Part shown: in pieces, positions 56,090 to 64,000 of the stretch | How positions within the stretch are numbered: position 1 is the first letter of the stretch | Layout of the letters: every line of letters begins with the position of its first letter | NCBI GenBank assembly: GCA_014656495.1 | Contig: BNCN01000009.1 | Coordinates: forward strand, 248,001 to 312,000 | Length of the DNA stretch: 64,000 bases | Direction of reading: 5' to 3' | Source of the DNA: Comamonas sp. KCTC 72670 | Lineage (GTDB): Bacteria > Myxococcota > Myxococcia > Myxococcales > Myxococcaceae | Translations under genes and position numbers: made by a program | Notes under the pieces: model-generated | Database searches by the model: none | The model's input: only the letters and a program-made list of their open reading frames with translations | What the model was told of the DNA's origin: nothing

Positions 56090-57649
56090 ATGTTCATCGG
56101 TGACTGGATGGGCCGTGGCGCCCTGTACTGGCCCGACAACGTCGCGGTGGTGGACGTGGCCCGTGGCGACGCGGGCCGCTTCACCTACCGCGCCATGAAC
56201 GCGCGCGCCGCGGCGCTGGGCGGCTGGCTGCGGGACGTGGCGGGCGTGAAGAAGGGTGACCGGGTGGGCATCGTCGCCCACAACGGCGTGGAGTACCTGG
56301 ACGCGCTGTTCGCCTGCGCGAAGCTGGGCGCCGTCTTCGTCCCGTACAACTGGCGGCTCCACGCCGCCGAGCTGACCGACCTGGTGCGCTCCATCCGCCC
56401 CAGCGTCCTCCTCTTCGGCGACGAGTTCCGCGACACCGTGGCGGACGTCCGCGAGCGCCTGGGCGGCGGCCCCCGCCTGGTCGCGCTGGAGCCCCAGGGG
56501 CTGCCCGGCGCGGACGCGTATGAAACAGCGTTGTCGCATGTGTCGGCGTCGCCGGTGACCCAGGACGCGGTGTCCGAAGAGGACATCCTGTGTCTGATTT
56601 TCACGGGCGGCACCACCGGCCGCTCCAAGGGCGCGCGCGTCAGCTACCGCATGGTGGCGTGGAACACGCTCAACACGCTCATCCACGAGGTGCGGCCCGG
56701 GGATGTCACCGTGACGCACACGCCCATGTTTCACACGGGCGGCTTGCTCGTCTACACGCTGCCGCTGCTCACCGTGGGCGGCACCGTGGTGCTGATGCGC
56801 CGGTGGGAGCCGGACGCGCTGCTGGACCTCATCCCGCGTGAGAAGGTGTCGCTCTTCTTCGCGGTGCCCACGCAGTATCAGCAGCTCCTGGAGTCGCCGC
56901 GCTTCAAGACGACGGACTTCGCGTCCGTGCGCTTCATGACCAGCGGGGGCGCGGCGCTGCCGGTGCCGCTCATCCAGGCGTGGCAGGCGGTGCACCCGGT
57001 GCCCTTCAAGCAGGGCTTCGGCATGACGGAGTTCGGCCCGGGCCTGTTCAGCATGGGGCCGGAGTACGCGGTGTCGAAGGCGGGCTCCATTGGCCGGCCC
57101 AACTACTTCATCGCCGCGAAGCTGGTGGATGACGACGGCCGCGAGGTGCCCACGGGCGAGGTGGGCGAGCTCATCCTCAAGGGGCCCTCCATGTGCTCCG
57201 GCTACTTCGAGGACGAGGCGGCCACGCGCGAGGCCATCGACCCGGACGGCTGGTTGCACACGGGCGACCTGGCGCGCATGGACGCGGACGGGTTCTTCAC
57301 CATCGCCGGGCGCAAGAAGGACATGTTCATCTCCGGCGGCGAGAACATCTACCCGCTGGAGCTGGAGGCCGCGCTCTACGAGCACCCCGAGGTGGCGCAA
57401 TGCGCCGTGGTGGGCGTGCCCGATGCGAAGTGGGGCGAGGTGGGCCGGGCCTTCGTCGTGCTGAAGCCGGATGGGAAGGTTTCGTCGGAGGCGTTGTTGG
57501 AGCACCTGCGCGGCCGGGTGGCGCGTTTCAAGGTGCCCAAGCGCGTGGAGCTGCTGGAGCGCCTGCCCATCTCCGCGGCCGGCAAGATTCTCAAGCGCGA
57601 GCTTCGTGAGGCGGCGGTCGCCTCGGACAAGGACAAGCCGCGTCATTGA
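56090..57649 (+). CDS. Acyl-CoA synthetase/AMP-dependent ligase
   Basis: A 519-residue ANL-superfamily enzyme that activates a carboxylic acid via an acyl-adenylate. Motifs are LIFTGGTTGRSKGA (P-loop), GFGMTEFGPG, DGWLHTGDLARMDADGF, GRKKDMFISGGENIYP and the final catalytic Lys in SAAGKILKRELRE. Two starts are possible: 56072 and 56090. The latter has GGAGG 8 bases upstream and is used. The protein resembles FadD3/long-chain-type ligases, and its start matches the truncated ligase at 63772. It probably supplies acyl-CoA to the KAS III-like enzyme. Confidence 0.93.
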   Translation: MFIGDWMGRGALYWPDNVAVVDVARGDAGRFTYRAMNARAAALGGWLRDVAGVKKGDRVGIVAHNGVEYLDALFACAKLGAVFVPYNWRLHAAELTDLVRSIRPSVLLFGDEFRDTVADVRERLGGGPRLVALEPQGLPGADAYETALSHVSASPVTQDAVSEEDILCLIFTGGTTGRSKGARVSYRMVAWNTLNTLIHEVRPGDVTVTHTPMFHTGGLLVYTLPLLTVGGTVVLMRRWEPDALLDLIPREKVSLFFAVPTQYQQLLESPRFKTTDFASVRFMTSGGAALPVPLIQAWQAVHPVPFKQGFGMTEFGPGLFSMGPEYAVSKAGSIGRPNYFIAAKLVDDDGREVPTGEVGELILKGPSMCSGYFEDEAATREAIDPDGWLHTGDLARMDADGFFTIAGRKKDMFISGGENIYPLELEAALYEHPEVAQCAVVGVPDAKWGEVGRAFVVLKPDGKVSSEALLEHLRGRVARFKVPKRVELLERLPISAAGKILKRELREAAVASDKDKPRH

Positions 57650-57750
57650 GCGTGAACGCACCTTGATGGACGGGCCACCGCCACCGGTGGCTCGCTGCCT
57701 GTCGACTGTCGCGTCAGCCCGGCGATGCCGCCGGAAGAGGAGGAGCAACC

Positions 57751-58386
57751 ATGAACAAGAAGCTGCTGTCCGCGGTGATGACGTCTGCGCTGTGTCTGGT
57801 GGGCTGTGGTGAGGCCGACCCGGTAGACAACGGCCCCGGCAACACCCCCAACCTGAGCACGTCGCAGGGCATCATGACGTTCCTGGAAGGCAAGACGCTG
57901 ACGATGCGCGGGGATGACATCCCCAGCCATCCGAACGGCTTCAGCGAAGACGTCAACTTCGGTGCCAGCTCGCAGTGCTACCAGAGCGTCACCATGTCGG
58001 TGCAGGGCGGCAACTTCCGCGTCGACAGCGTCCCGGGCACCATCGAGGGCGCGCCGAACGCGGGCCAGACGGGCACCTGCAACCCGGACCTCCCGCAGAA
58101 CGCGCTGTCCTTCACCTCCACCGTCGTGAGCATCGAGAACGTGTCGGCGGACGGCGAGTGCTTCGACGTCGCGTTCACCTACCCGGGCTTCCGCCAGGTG
58201 GGCCGCGGCTCGTTCTCCGCGGACCAGCGCAAGCTGGACCTGGAGCTCTTCTTCGAGGGCGGCGCCACGGGCGCCAACTGCGCGGCGGGCGGCGTGGGCT
58301 CGGCCTCGGTGCAGCAGGTCATCCAGGGCAACTCGGTGCCGTTCAACGGCAACGCGGTGCAGAGCTACGTCATCAGCGGCGGCTAG
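57751..58386 (+). CDS. Hypothetical lipoprotein in the lipid cluster
   Basis: A 211-residue lipoprotein (MNKKLLSAVMTSALCLVGCG, acceptor Cys19). GGAGGAG precedes the ATG. The mature part is beta-rich, with four cysteines (SSQCYQS, GTCNPD, GECFDV, GANCAAG) that could form two disulfides. No known family is recognised. Between an acyl-CoA ligase and an outer-membrane barrel gene, it might be a carrier or accessory of the barrel. It is 101 bases after the ligase. Confidence 0.78.
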   Translation: MNKKLLSAVMTSALCLVGCGEADPVDNGPGNTPNLSTSQGIMTFLEGKTLTMRGDDIPSHPNGFSEDVNFGASSQCYQSVTMSVQGGNFRVDSVPGTIEGAPNAGQTGTCNPDLPQNALSFTSTVVSIENVSADGECFDVAFTYPGFRQVGRGSFSADQRKLDLELFFEGGATGANCAAGGVGSASVQQVIQGNSVPFNGNAVQSYVISGG

Positions 58387-58398
58387 CCTGAGTCTCTC

Positions 58399-58429
58399 CG
58401 GAAGGGAGGCGTGCTCCTCCTCCCTTCCG
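58399..58429 (+). terminator. Hairpin after the hypothetical lipoprotein gene
   Basis: CGGAAGGGAGG/CCTCCCTTCCG with a 9-base loop, 13 bases past the stop codon and 164 bases before the barrel ATG. No T-run follows. It may reduce read-through into the barrel gene. Confidence 0.5.
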
Positions 58430-58592
58430 CGTGGGGCCCGTGCCCGGAGGGACGTCCGTGTGGCGCGGGAGCAGGGGTGGGAAACGGCCTCGCGAGGCGG
58501 GCAGTCCGCGGGCCATGGAAGCAACGAGCTCGCAGACGTTCGCAGTCCGGCCCGGTGGCCGGAAGCGCCCCTGGCGTGGGGCCGAGGTGTTT

Positions 58593-60254
58593 ATGGCACG
58601 GTGGTGGTGGTCCGAGGCACGCAGGACGGCGCGGCGCTCCGCGGGAGTGCTGGCGCTGGCGCTGGCGGGTGTGTCGCTCCCGGCCGCGGCGCAGAGCACG
58701 CCGGTCCCCGGCCTGTATTTCGGTGAGTGGAACAACGAGGAGAACCGCGACGAGGACGCGAAGCCGCGCGAGTTCAGCCTCATCAACTACTTCTTCACGC
58801 GCGTCTCGGTGCAGAACCAGGTGGGCGACCCGGCCGGCCTCCGCGGCGTGGCGCTGGGCCCCATCGGCCTGCCCGCCGGAAGCGCGGTGCGCGCCGAGCC
58901 TGGCCTGTCCGCGTACTTCATCGAGCAGCGGTGGATTCCCGTCATCGAGTACAGCCCCCACTTCGTGGACGGGCTGGCGTCGTTCCGGGCGCAGTTCGAA
59001 ATCGACTACATGTGGGGCCGGTCGGCCAACGCGCTCCAGCAGAACGAGGGCGGCGGCTTCAACGCCGACCAGGTCAACATCCAGACGAAGAACGTCAACG
59101 TCGCGCTGTACCCCACGCGCAAGCCGCGCGAGCTGACGATTCTGGTGGGCACGCAGCCCCTCTACGACAACGTCTACGACCCCACGCGCACGCCGCTGTC
59201 GGACATCACCCGCACCGGCTACAAGATGAGCTTCGTGGGCAGCGACGCCACGGGCATCTCCCTCTTCAGCGGCTACAAGGGCCTGGCCAAGCTGAGCCTG
59301 ATGCCGCTGGGCAGCGCACAGGCGGACAAGGCCACGCGCAACGACCCGCGCCTGAAGTTCATCTGGCTCCTCACCGCGGACTACGTGTACCCGGTGCGGC
59401 CCAACACCAACGTGGGTGTGTCGCTGTGGCTGCTCAACGACCAGACGAAGGGTGACGCCTACGCCTTCGAGGGCCTGGTGAAGAGCGGTCCGTCCTCCAC
59501 GGGCCTCAACACCTTCACGGGCACGGCGCGCTTCGACATCGCGCGGCCCACGGGCAACGTCGTCTACGCTGGCGCCAACTTCAACCACAACATCGACTTC
59601 CGCAACGGCCGGTTCGGCGCGTCCGGCTTCGTCATGTACAACGGCGGCAAGTACGTGAGCGACGACCCGGAGCGCTCCGCGCTCTCCGAGCTCACCATCT
59701 CCGGCCTCTCCGCCAACCTGGAGCTGATGTACCAGTGGGGCCGCGGCCCCGCGGACCTGCTCACGCTGGAGGGCATGTACACCACCGGCGACGATGACTT
59801 GTCCGACAGCCGCTACACCGGCGCCTTCACGCTCAACCAGTACGGCCTGCCGGGCGCGGTGTGGTTCAACCACAAGATGCTCATCCTGTTCCCGTTCACC
59901 AGCACGGTGAACAACTACACGGGCGCGGTGACGGACATCTCCAACCAGGGCTACGGCATGCGCGCGGCCATCGCCACCGCGGCGTGGGACGTGGTGCCCA
60001 ACAAGTTCAACGTCAAGCTGGGCGTGGGCACGGCGACGTCGGACGCGGCGCCGGTGCGCTGGACGCCGGAGGTCGAGCGCGGCCGGTACATCGGCACCGA
60101 GGTCAACGCGGAGCTGCGCTACCACATCCGCTACCTGATGACGCTGGGCCTGCACGCGGGCTACCTGTTCCGGGGCAGCTTCTACGACGGCGCGCCCACC
60201 ATCCGGACCAACCCCTACTCCGTCTTCACCACCTTCACCTGGTACGCGTTCTGA
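58593..60254 (+). CDS. Outer-membrane beta-barrel protein (porin/transporter-like)
   Basis: A 553-residue protein with a signal peptide (ALALAGVSLPAAAQ). The rest alternates hydrophobic and polar residues in many strand-like segments (for example FEIDYMWGRSA, VYAGANFNHNI, FGASGFVMYNGG). It ends in FTWYAF, the aromatic C-terminus recognised by the barrel assembly machinery. GAGG lies 5 bases before the ATG at 58593, so the longer frame upstream is rejected. It resembles alginate-export-type or other solute channels rather than TonB receptors (no plug is seen). Together with the ligase and hydrolase genes it could take up a lipid or aromatic compound. Confidence 0.75.
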   Translation: MARWWWSEARRTARRSAGVLALALAGVSLPAAAQSTPVPGLYFGEWNNEENRDEDAKPREFSLINYFFTRVSVQNQVGDPAGLRGVALGPIGLPAGSAVRAEPGLSAYFIEQRWIPVIEYSPHFVDGLASFRAQFEIDYMWGRSANALQQNEGGGFNADQVNIQTKNVNVALYPTRKPRELTILVGTQPLYDNVYDPTRTPLSDITRTGYKMSFVGSDATGISLFSGYKGLAKLSLMPLGSAQADKATRNDPRLKFIWLLTADYVYPVRPNTNVGVSLWLLNDQTKGDAYAFEGLVKSGPSSTGLNTFTGTARFDIARPTGNVVYAGANFNHNIDFRNGRFGASGFVMYNGGKYVSDDPERSALSELTISGLSANLELMYQWGRGPADLLTLEGMYTTGDDDLSDSRYTGAFTLNQYGLPGAVWFNHKMLILFPFTSTVNNYTGAVTDISNQGYGMRAAIATAAWDVVPNKFNVKLGVGTATSDAAPVRWTPEVERGRYIGTEVNAELRYHIRYLMTLGLHAGYLFRGSFYDGAPTIRTNPYSVFTTFTWYAF

Positions 60255-60256
60255 CC

Positions 60257-61447
60257 ATGAGCACCTCCCGCGCATTCACCGCCCTGCTCCTCGCGGCGGG
60301 GCTCTCCTCCGCAGGTTGCGTGCGCTCGTTCGCGCACCAGCCCGCGCTCTCCTTCCAAGACCTGGACTACACCGCCGAGGGCACGAAGCAGCCCTGGCCG
60401 GTGAAGCGGATTCCGCTGCCGCGCACCGCGAATCAGTACGGCATGGCCGTGACTCCGGAGATGGCCTACGTCGACATGCCCGGCAGCGGCCCGGGCGCCA
60501 AGACGGTCGTCTTCATCCACGGCCTGGGCTCGTACCTGAAGTTCTGGCGGGCGCAGCTCGACGCCTTCCAGCAGCAGGGCTACCGCGTCATCGCGGTGGA
60601 CCTGCCCGGCTACGGCAAGTCCGACAAGCCGGGCAGCTTCCCGTACACCATGGAGGCCATGGCGGACGCGGTGCTGGAGCTGGTGGACACCCTGGGCGTG
60701 GAGAAGCCCGTGCTGGCCGGCCACTCCATGGGCGGGCAGACGTCGCTCTCCTACGCCATCCGCTACCCGGACTCGCTGAGCGCGCTGGTGCTGGCGTCGC
60801 CCGCCGGCTTCGAGAAGTTCACCTGGCGGGAGAAGGAGTGGTTCGCGCGGGTGATGAGCACGGAGTTCATCAAGTCCGCGCCGGAGTCCGCCATCTGGGG
60901 CAGCGTGCGTCAGGGCAACTTCATGCACTGGCGGCCGGAACTGGAGTGGCTGATTGAGGAGCGCGTGCGGCTCACGAAGTCGCCCGAGTTCGACGCCTAC
61001 GCCTACGCCAACGTGCGCACGGTGCGGGGCCTGTCCAACAACGACTTCGTGCGCGGCAACCTGCACCGCGTCACGGTGCCCACCCTCATCGTCTACGGCA
61101 CGGACGACCGGCTCATCCCCAACCCCTTCCTCCACGGCGGCGAGACGCGCGGCATCATGGAGTACGGCGCGTCCCACATCCCGGGCGCGAAGCTGGTGGC
61201 CATGAAGGGCTGTGGCCACACCGTGCAACTGGACTGCCCGGAGGGCTTCAACGCAGCGGCCTTCGCGTTCGTCCGTGACGCGGTGGCGGGCAACATCGTG
61301 GTGCCGGCCGCGCCGGAGAAGCAGGAGGCGCCGGCGCCGGACGCGCCCACCTCGCCGTCGACCGAGCCGCAGTCGCCGGGCGCGTTGCCACCGCCCACGC
61401 CGGGGCAGGAAGGCGAGCCGACGCCGGGCGTGCTGCCCCAGCCGTAG
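60257..61447 (+). CDS. Alpha/beta-hydrolase lipoprotein with Pro-rich tail
   Basis: A 396-residue hydrolase with a lipoprotein signal (LLLAAGLSSAGCVRS). Core motifs are VVFIHGLGSYLKFW, VDLPGYGKSDKP, nucleophile LAGHSMGGQT, acid YGTDDRLIPNP and His MKGCGHTVQ. The last 60 residues are a Pro/Glu/Ala tail. It starts 2 bases after the barrel gene stop codon, so the two are tightly coupled and likely work together, for instance hydrolysing an ester at or near the outer membrane. The substrate is unknown. Confidence 0.92.
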   Translation: MSTSRAFTALLLAAGLSSAGCVRSFAHQPALSFQDLDYTAEGTKQPWPVKRIPLPRTANQYGMAVTPEMAYVDMPGSGPGAKTVVFIHGLGSYLKFWRAQLDAFQQQGYRVIAVDLPGYGKSDKPGSFPYTMEAMADAVLELVDTLGVEKPVLAGHSMGGQTSLSYAIRYPDSLSALVLASPAGFEKFTWREKEWFARVMSTEFIKSAPESAIWGSVRQGNFMHWRPELEWLIEERVRLTKSPEFDAYAYANVRTVRGLSNNDFVRGNLHRVTVPTLIVYGTDDRLIPNPFLHGGETRGIMEYGASHIPGAKLVAMKGCGHTVQLDCPEGFNAAAFAFVRDAVAGNIVVPAAPEKQEAPAPDAPTSPSTEPQSPGALPPPTPGQEGEPTPGVLPQP

Positions 61448-61468
61448 CGAAGGCGTGTCGGACCGGTC

Positions 61469-61498
61469 CACCTCCACCCTGCATCGCGGGTGGAGGTG
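61469..61498. terminator. Bidirectional hairpin between convergent hydrolase genes
   Basis: A perfect 11-bp stem, CACCTCCACCC/GGGTGGAGGTG with an 8-base loop, sits in the 66-base gap between the stop codons at 61447 (plus) and 61514 (minus). No T-run follows on either strand. Confidence 0.65.
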
Positions 61499-61513
61499 CC
61501 GGAGCGCGGATGG

Positions 61514-62512
61514 TTACGGGATGCGGTGGTTGACCACCATCTCGTACTGGACGTCCGCCGTCAGGTCCTTCGAGTTGAAGTGGCCGTAGGGGTAGCCCGT
61601 GTAGCGCTTCTCGCCCTGCTGCCCCGGGATGCGCGACGTGTACTGTCCGTAGACGATGCCGTCGAAGCCGATGACTTCGTCCGCCGTGGAGTAGATGGAG
61701 TAGCGGAAGGCGCCCTCGTAGCCGCTCTTCGAGAGCAGGTCATTGAGGTACGTCGAGCGGCCGGTGACGCTGCCCCAGAGGAGGTAGCCCGGGTACAGGC
61801 CGTTGGTGGAGCCGCAGGTCGGCGTGGACGGGCCGGACATGTAACAAGACGTCAGGCCCAGGTTGGCGCCGGCGATGCCGACAAAGGTGTCGACCGAGGA
61901 CGTGAGCGGCGCGCCCACGTTGTACGAGCCGCCGTCCGCCGCGTCGTGGGCCGTGCCGCCCAGGATGGCCTTGCGCGCCAGCGTCACGCCCATGGAATGG
62001 GCGACGATGTCCACCTTCGACGCGCCGGTGTACGCCTTCACCGCCTCGATGAACTTGCGAACCTTCATCACGTTCGCCTTCGAGTGGTACTGGTTCGGCG
62101 ACTGGAGCGCGTTCGCCGGGCCCCACGTCGTCGCGTACAGCTCGCTCGTCTTGTAGCCGCGCCCCTGGAAGTACTCGATGGAGCTCGTCCAGCCCGTCTG
62201 GCCGAAGACCGAGCCCACCGCCTTGTCCGAGTTGCCGTGGATGAAGATGACGGGCTGCTTCGTCACGGTGTCGGAGGCGCTGGCCTTGCCGCCGTAGCTC
62301 CCGCCCGTGAGGTCCGCGCGGACGAAGTCGTAGCTGTTGTAGCCGTTGGCGGACAGCCAGTTGCGGAAGTGCGTGGTGGCGCCCGAGGTGGAGACCGCCG
62401 CGGCTTCCACCGCGCCGAGCTCCTCCTCGTGCGGCGCGATGTCCTCGCCGCAGCCAGTGGTGATGCCAAGCAGCAGCGTGCTCGCGATGTACAGCGAAGG
62501 CCTCAGTCGCAT
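61514..62512 (-). CDS. Secreted triacylglycerol lipase (alpha/beta-hydrolase)
   Basis: A 332-residue lipoprotein-type protein (YIASTLLLGITTGCGED). The lipase core has PVIFIHGNSDKAVGSV, nucleophile DIVAHSMGVTLARKA and an active-site His near GYPYGHFNSKDL. Two cysteines (TSCYMSGPSTPTCGS) may pair in a loop. It resembles class-2/EstA-type bacterial lipases. AAGGAG lies 7 bases before the ATG at 62512, which is used instead of one two codons earlier. It is probably surface-bound or released. Likely role is fat or lipid-ester degradation. Confidence 0.88.
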   Translation of the reverse strand: MRLRPSLYIASTLLLGITTGCGEDIAPHEEELGAVEAAAVSTSGATTHFRNWLSANGYNSYDFVRADLTGGSYGGKASASDTVTKQPVIFIHGNSDKAVGSVFGQTGWTSSIEYFQGRGYKTSELYATTWGPANALQSPNQYHSKANVMKVRKFIEAVKAYTGASKVDIVAHSMGVTLARKAILGGTAHDAADGGSYNVGAPLTSSVDTFVGIAGANLGLTSCYMSGPSTPTCGSTNGLYPGYLLWGSVTGRSTYLNDLLSKSGYEGAFRYSIYSTADEVIGFDGIVYGQYTSRIPGQQGEKRYTGYPYGHFNSKDLTADVQYEMVVNHRIP

Positions 62513-62667
62513 GGGCATACTCCTTCGTTTGTTTTTGGAAGACGCGTCCGGAACGAGTCGTGTCCTCGAGCGCGATACACAGTCTAGAGACATCTCCGCC
62601 GCGCGTCTTCCGTCGACTGGACGTGCGCGGACGTTGTCGCGTTGCGTCGCGTGGTAATCAACGGGCC

Positions 62668-63705
62668 ATGCGCGCACGCAAGGTCGTCATCCCGAAAGCG
62701 GGTGGGTACGAGCAGCTCCACCTTGAAGAGGTGAATCAGGATTCACCTGGATTCGGTGAGGTCCGGGTGGCCACCGAGGCCATCGGGGTGAACTATGCGG
62801 ACTGCGTCATCCGCATGGGGCTGTACGCCTCGGCGAAGGAGTATGTGGGTTGGCCCATCACCCCCGGCTTCGAGTTCGCGGGCCACGTGGAGGCGGTGGG
62901 GCCGGGTGTGGAGGACCTGTCACCCGGAGCGCGGGTGTTCGGCGTGACGCGCTTTGGTGGTTACGCCACCCACGTCACCGTGCCCCGTCACCAGGTGTTC
63001 ACCTTGCCGGCGCGGCTGAGCATGGAGCAGGCCGCGGGGTTCCCGACGGTGTTCCTCACCGCGTACTATGCGCTGTTCGAGCTGGCGCACCCGCGGCCAG
63101 GCGCGAACGTGCTGGTGCACTCGGCGGCGGGCGGCGTCGGCGGGGCGCTGCTCCAGTTGGGCCGCATCGCCGGGTGCCGGATGGTGGGCGTGGTGGGCGG
63201 GACGCACAAGGTGGAGACGGCCCGCGCGCAGGGGGCGGAGGTCGTCATCGACAAGAGCCGGGAGGACTTGTGGTCCGCGGCGAAGCAGGCGGCGCCCCGG
63301 GGGGATGACGTGGTGCTGGACGCGAACGGGCCGTCCACGCTGCGCGACAGCTACAAGCACCTGGCGTCGCCGGGGAAGCTGGTCATCTACGGCTTCCACT
63401 CCATGCTGCCTCGCACGGGTGGGCGGCCGAACTACGCGAAGCTCGCGTGGGACTGGCTGCGGACGCCTCGGTTCGATCCGCTCTCGCTCACCAACGACAA
63501 CACCAGCGTGATGGCGTTCAACCTGTCGTACCTGTTCGAGCAGCGCTCCGTGCTGGAGGAGTCCATGGCGCGGCTGCTGGGCTGGCTGGAGGAGGGGAGG
63601 CTGGTGCCGCCACCGGTGAAGGCGTATCCGCTGGACGCGGTGGCGGACGCGCACCGGGCGCTGGAGTCCGGTGGCACGGTGGGGAAGCTGGTGCTGGTGC
63701 CGTGA
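62668..63705 (+). CDS. Zinc-free medium-chain reductase, VAT-1/quinone-oxidoreductase type
   Basis: A 345-residue NAD(P)H-dependent MDR enzyme. N-terminal GroES-like part: GVNYADCVIRMGLY, GFEFAGHVEAVG. The Rossmann site is VLVHSAAGGVGGALLQLG. No structural-zinc cysteine cluster is present, as in quinone reductases. The C-terminal DAVADAHRALESGGTVGKLVL is standard. The family similarity is to VAT-1-like proteins. The ATG at 62668 lacks a strong ribosome-binding site. It may form a unit with the truncated ligase gene 66 bases downstream. Confidence 0.9.
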   Translation: MRARKVVIPKAGGYEQLHLEEVNQDSPGFGEVRVATEAIGVNYADCVIRMGLYASAKEYVGWPITPGFEFAGHVEAVGPGVEDLSPGARVFGVTRFGGYATHVTVPRHQVFTLPARLSMEQAAGFPTVFLTAYYALFELAHPRPGANVLVHSAAGGVGGALLQLGRIAGCRMVGVVGGTHKVETARAQGAEVVIDKSREDLWSAAKQAAPRGDDVVLDANGPSTLRDSYKHLASPGKLVIYGFHSMLPRTGGRPNYAKLAWDWLRTPRFDPLSLTNDNTSVMAFNLSYLFEQRSVLEESMARLLGWLEEGRLVPPPVKAYPLDAVADAHRALESGGTVGKLVLVP

Positions 63706-63771
63706 GCCGCGCGGCTTGGGGCCGAGGTGCGCTTGCAGTGCATCACGGCGGAATCGGTTAGCGTGAAGGTC

Positions 63772-64000
63772 ATGCCCATCGTCCACGACTGGCTGGCCCG
63801 CCGTGCCGCACTGGCGCCCGAGCGGACCGCGCTCATCGATGCGCAGCACGGCGAGCGACACATCTCCTTTCGGGAGTGGAATGACGCGGCTTCCCGCACC
63901 GCGGCGTTCCTGCACCAGGCGCTGGGCGTGGGGCGGGGCGACCGGGTCGCGGTGCTCGCGTACAACTGCGTCGAGTTCCTCGACCTCTTCTTCGCTTGCG
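63772..64000 (+). CDS. AMP-dependent acyl ligase, 3'-truncated by window edge
   Basis: The first 76 codons of an ANL ligase: PIVHDWLARRAALAPERTAL, then ISFREWNDAASRTAAFL and VGRGDRVAVLAYNCVEFLD before the edge. The segment matches the start of the ligase at 56090-57649 (VKKGDRVGIVAHNGVEYLDALFAC against VGRGDRVAVLAYNCVEFLDLFFAC in alignment), so the two are paralogues. AAGGT precedes the ATG. The adenylation motifs and specificity cannot be seen. Confidence 0.85.
   Translation, partial: MPIVHDWLARRAALAPERTALIDAQHGERHISFREWNDAASRTAAFLHQALGVGRGDRVAVLAYNCVEFLDLFFAC

Noticed and set aside
55068..57649. OleABCD-type hydrocarbon pathway suggested by a KAS III-like enzyme, an ANL ligase and an alpha/beta-hydrolase
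   Set aside because: The KAS III-like protein lacks the catalytic His and Asn that OleA keeps, the hydrolase is a lipoprotein two genes away, and no OleD-type reductase follows.
58383..60275. A 630-codon minus-strand frame opposite the barrel gene
   Set aside because: Val/Arg/His-rich shadow; the plus frame has a signal peptide, barrel pattern and terminal Phe.
62729..62748. AGGTGAATC-AG-GATTCACCT inverted repeat
   Set aside because: It lies inside the reductase gene about 60 bases into the coding region, and no regulator is linked to it; may be chance.

Overview
The window is about 64 kb of very GC-rich, gene-dense bacterial chromosome. It very probably comes from a fruiting myxobacterium (Myxococcota, Myxococcus/Corallococcus type). 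This is inferred from the strong GC3 bias, the many lipoproteins with LxxC lipoboxes, the crowd of PAS/GAF histidine kinases without partner regulators, a sigma-54 enhancer-binding protein, DUF885 and ELWxxDGT-repeat proteins, and the secreted hydrolases. I saw no rRNA, tRNA, CRISPR array, phage or insertion sequence.

Layout. 1-5.5 kb: the 3' part of a chemoreceptor gene, formate-tetrahydrofolate ligase (fhs), a decayed reading frame, a small lipoprotein and a PAS histidine kinase. 5.5-11 kb: a compact sulfide-oxidation island on the minus strand. It encodes sulfide:quinone reductase and its sigma-54 activator, then a persulfide dioxygenase-like enzyme, a rhodanese and a TauE exporter. Both transcription units have a -24/-12 promoter and an upstream array of three GAAAC boxes. 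11-19 kb: AsmA-family protein, two small lipoprotein genes (one frameshifted), an ELWxxDGT-repeat protein, a DUF885 peptidase-like lipoprotein and a second lipoprotein paralogous to the one at 3.4 kb. 19-23.1 kb: a BlaI-type repressor, an M56 (BlaR1-type) membrane protease and a secreted protein. The protease tail and the secreted protein carry the same 29-residue repeat, and the repressor promoter is overlaid by a twin palindromic operator.

23-37.5 kb: fatty-acid hydroxylase, FUSC-like membrane protein and VWA protein, three histidine kinases in a row, a Gre-factor homologue, a one-domain rhodanese, a DMT transporter and a lipoprotein hydrolase. 37.8-42 kb: FAD oxidoreductase followed by an ECF41-type sigma factor, a methyltransferase, an 85-bp-period repeat and lgt. 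42-50 kb: secreted or predation-type functions: a subtilase with a small possible inhibitor partner, an M91 (NleD-like) metallopeptidase, a His/Cys-rich six-repeat lipoprotein, a large lytic transglycosylase and a short-period DNA repeat. 50-54 kb: SDR, aminotransferase and Lrp-type regulator, and a TraB/GumN protein. 54.3-64 kb: a probable lipid-metabolism region with a TetR regulator, a KAS III-like enzyme lacking the usual His/Asn, an acyl-CoA ligase, a lipoprotein, an outer-membrane barrel and a lipidated hydrolase, then a lipase, a VAT-1-like reductase and the start of a second ligase.

The most notable items are the sigma-54/GAAAC sulfide regulon, the BlaI/M56/29-residue-repeat signalling module, the M91 peptidase, the His-rich repeat lipoprotein and the atypical KAS III.
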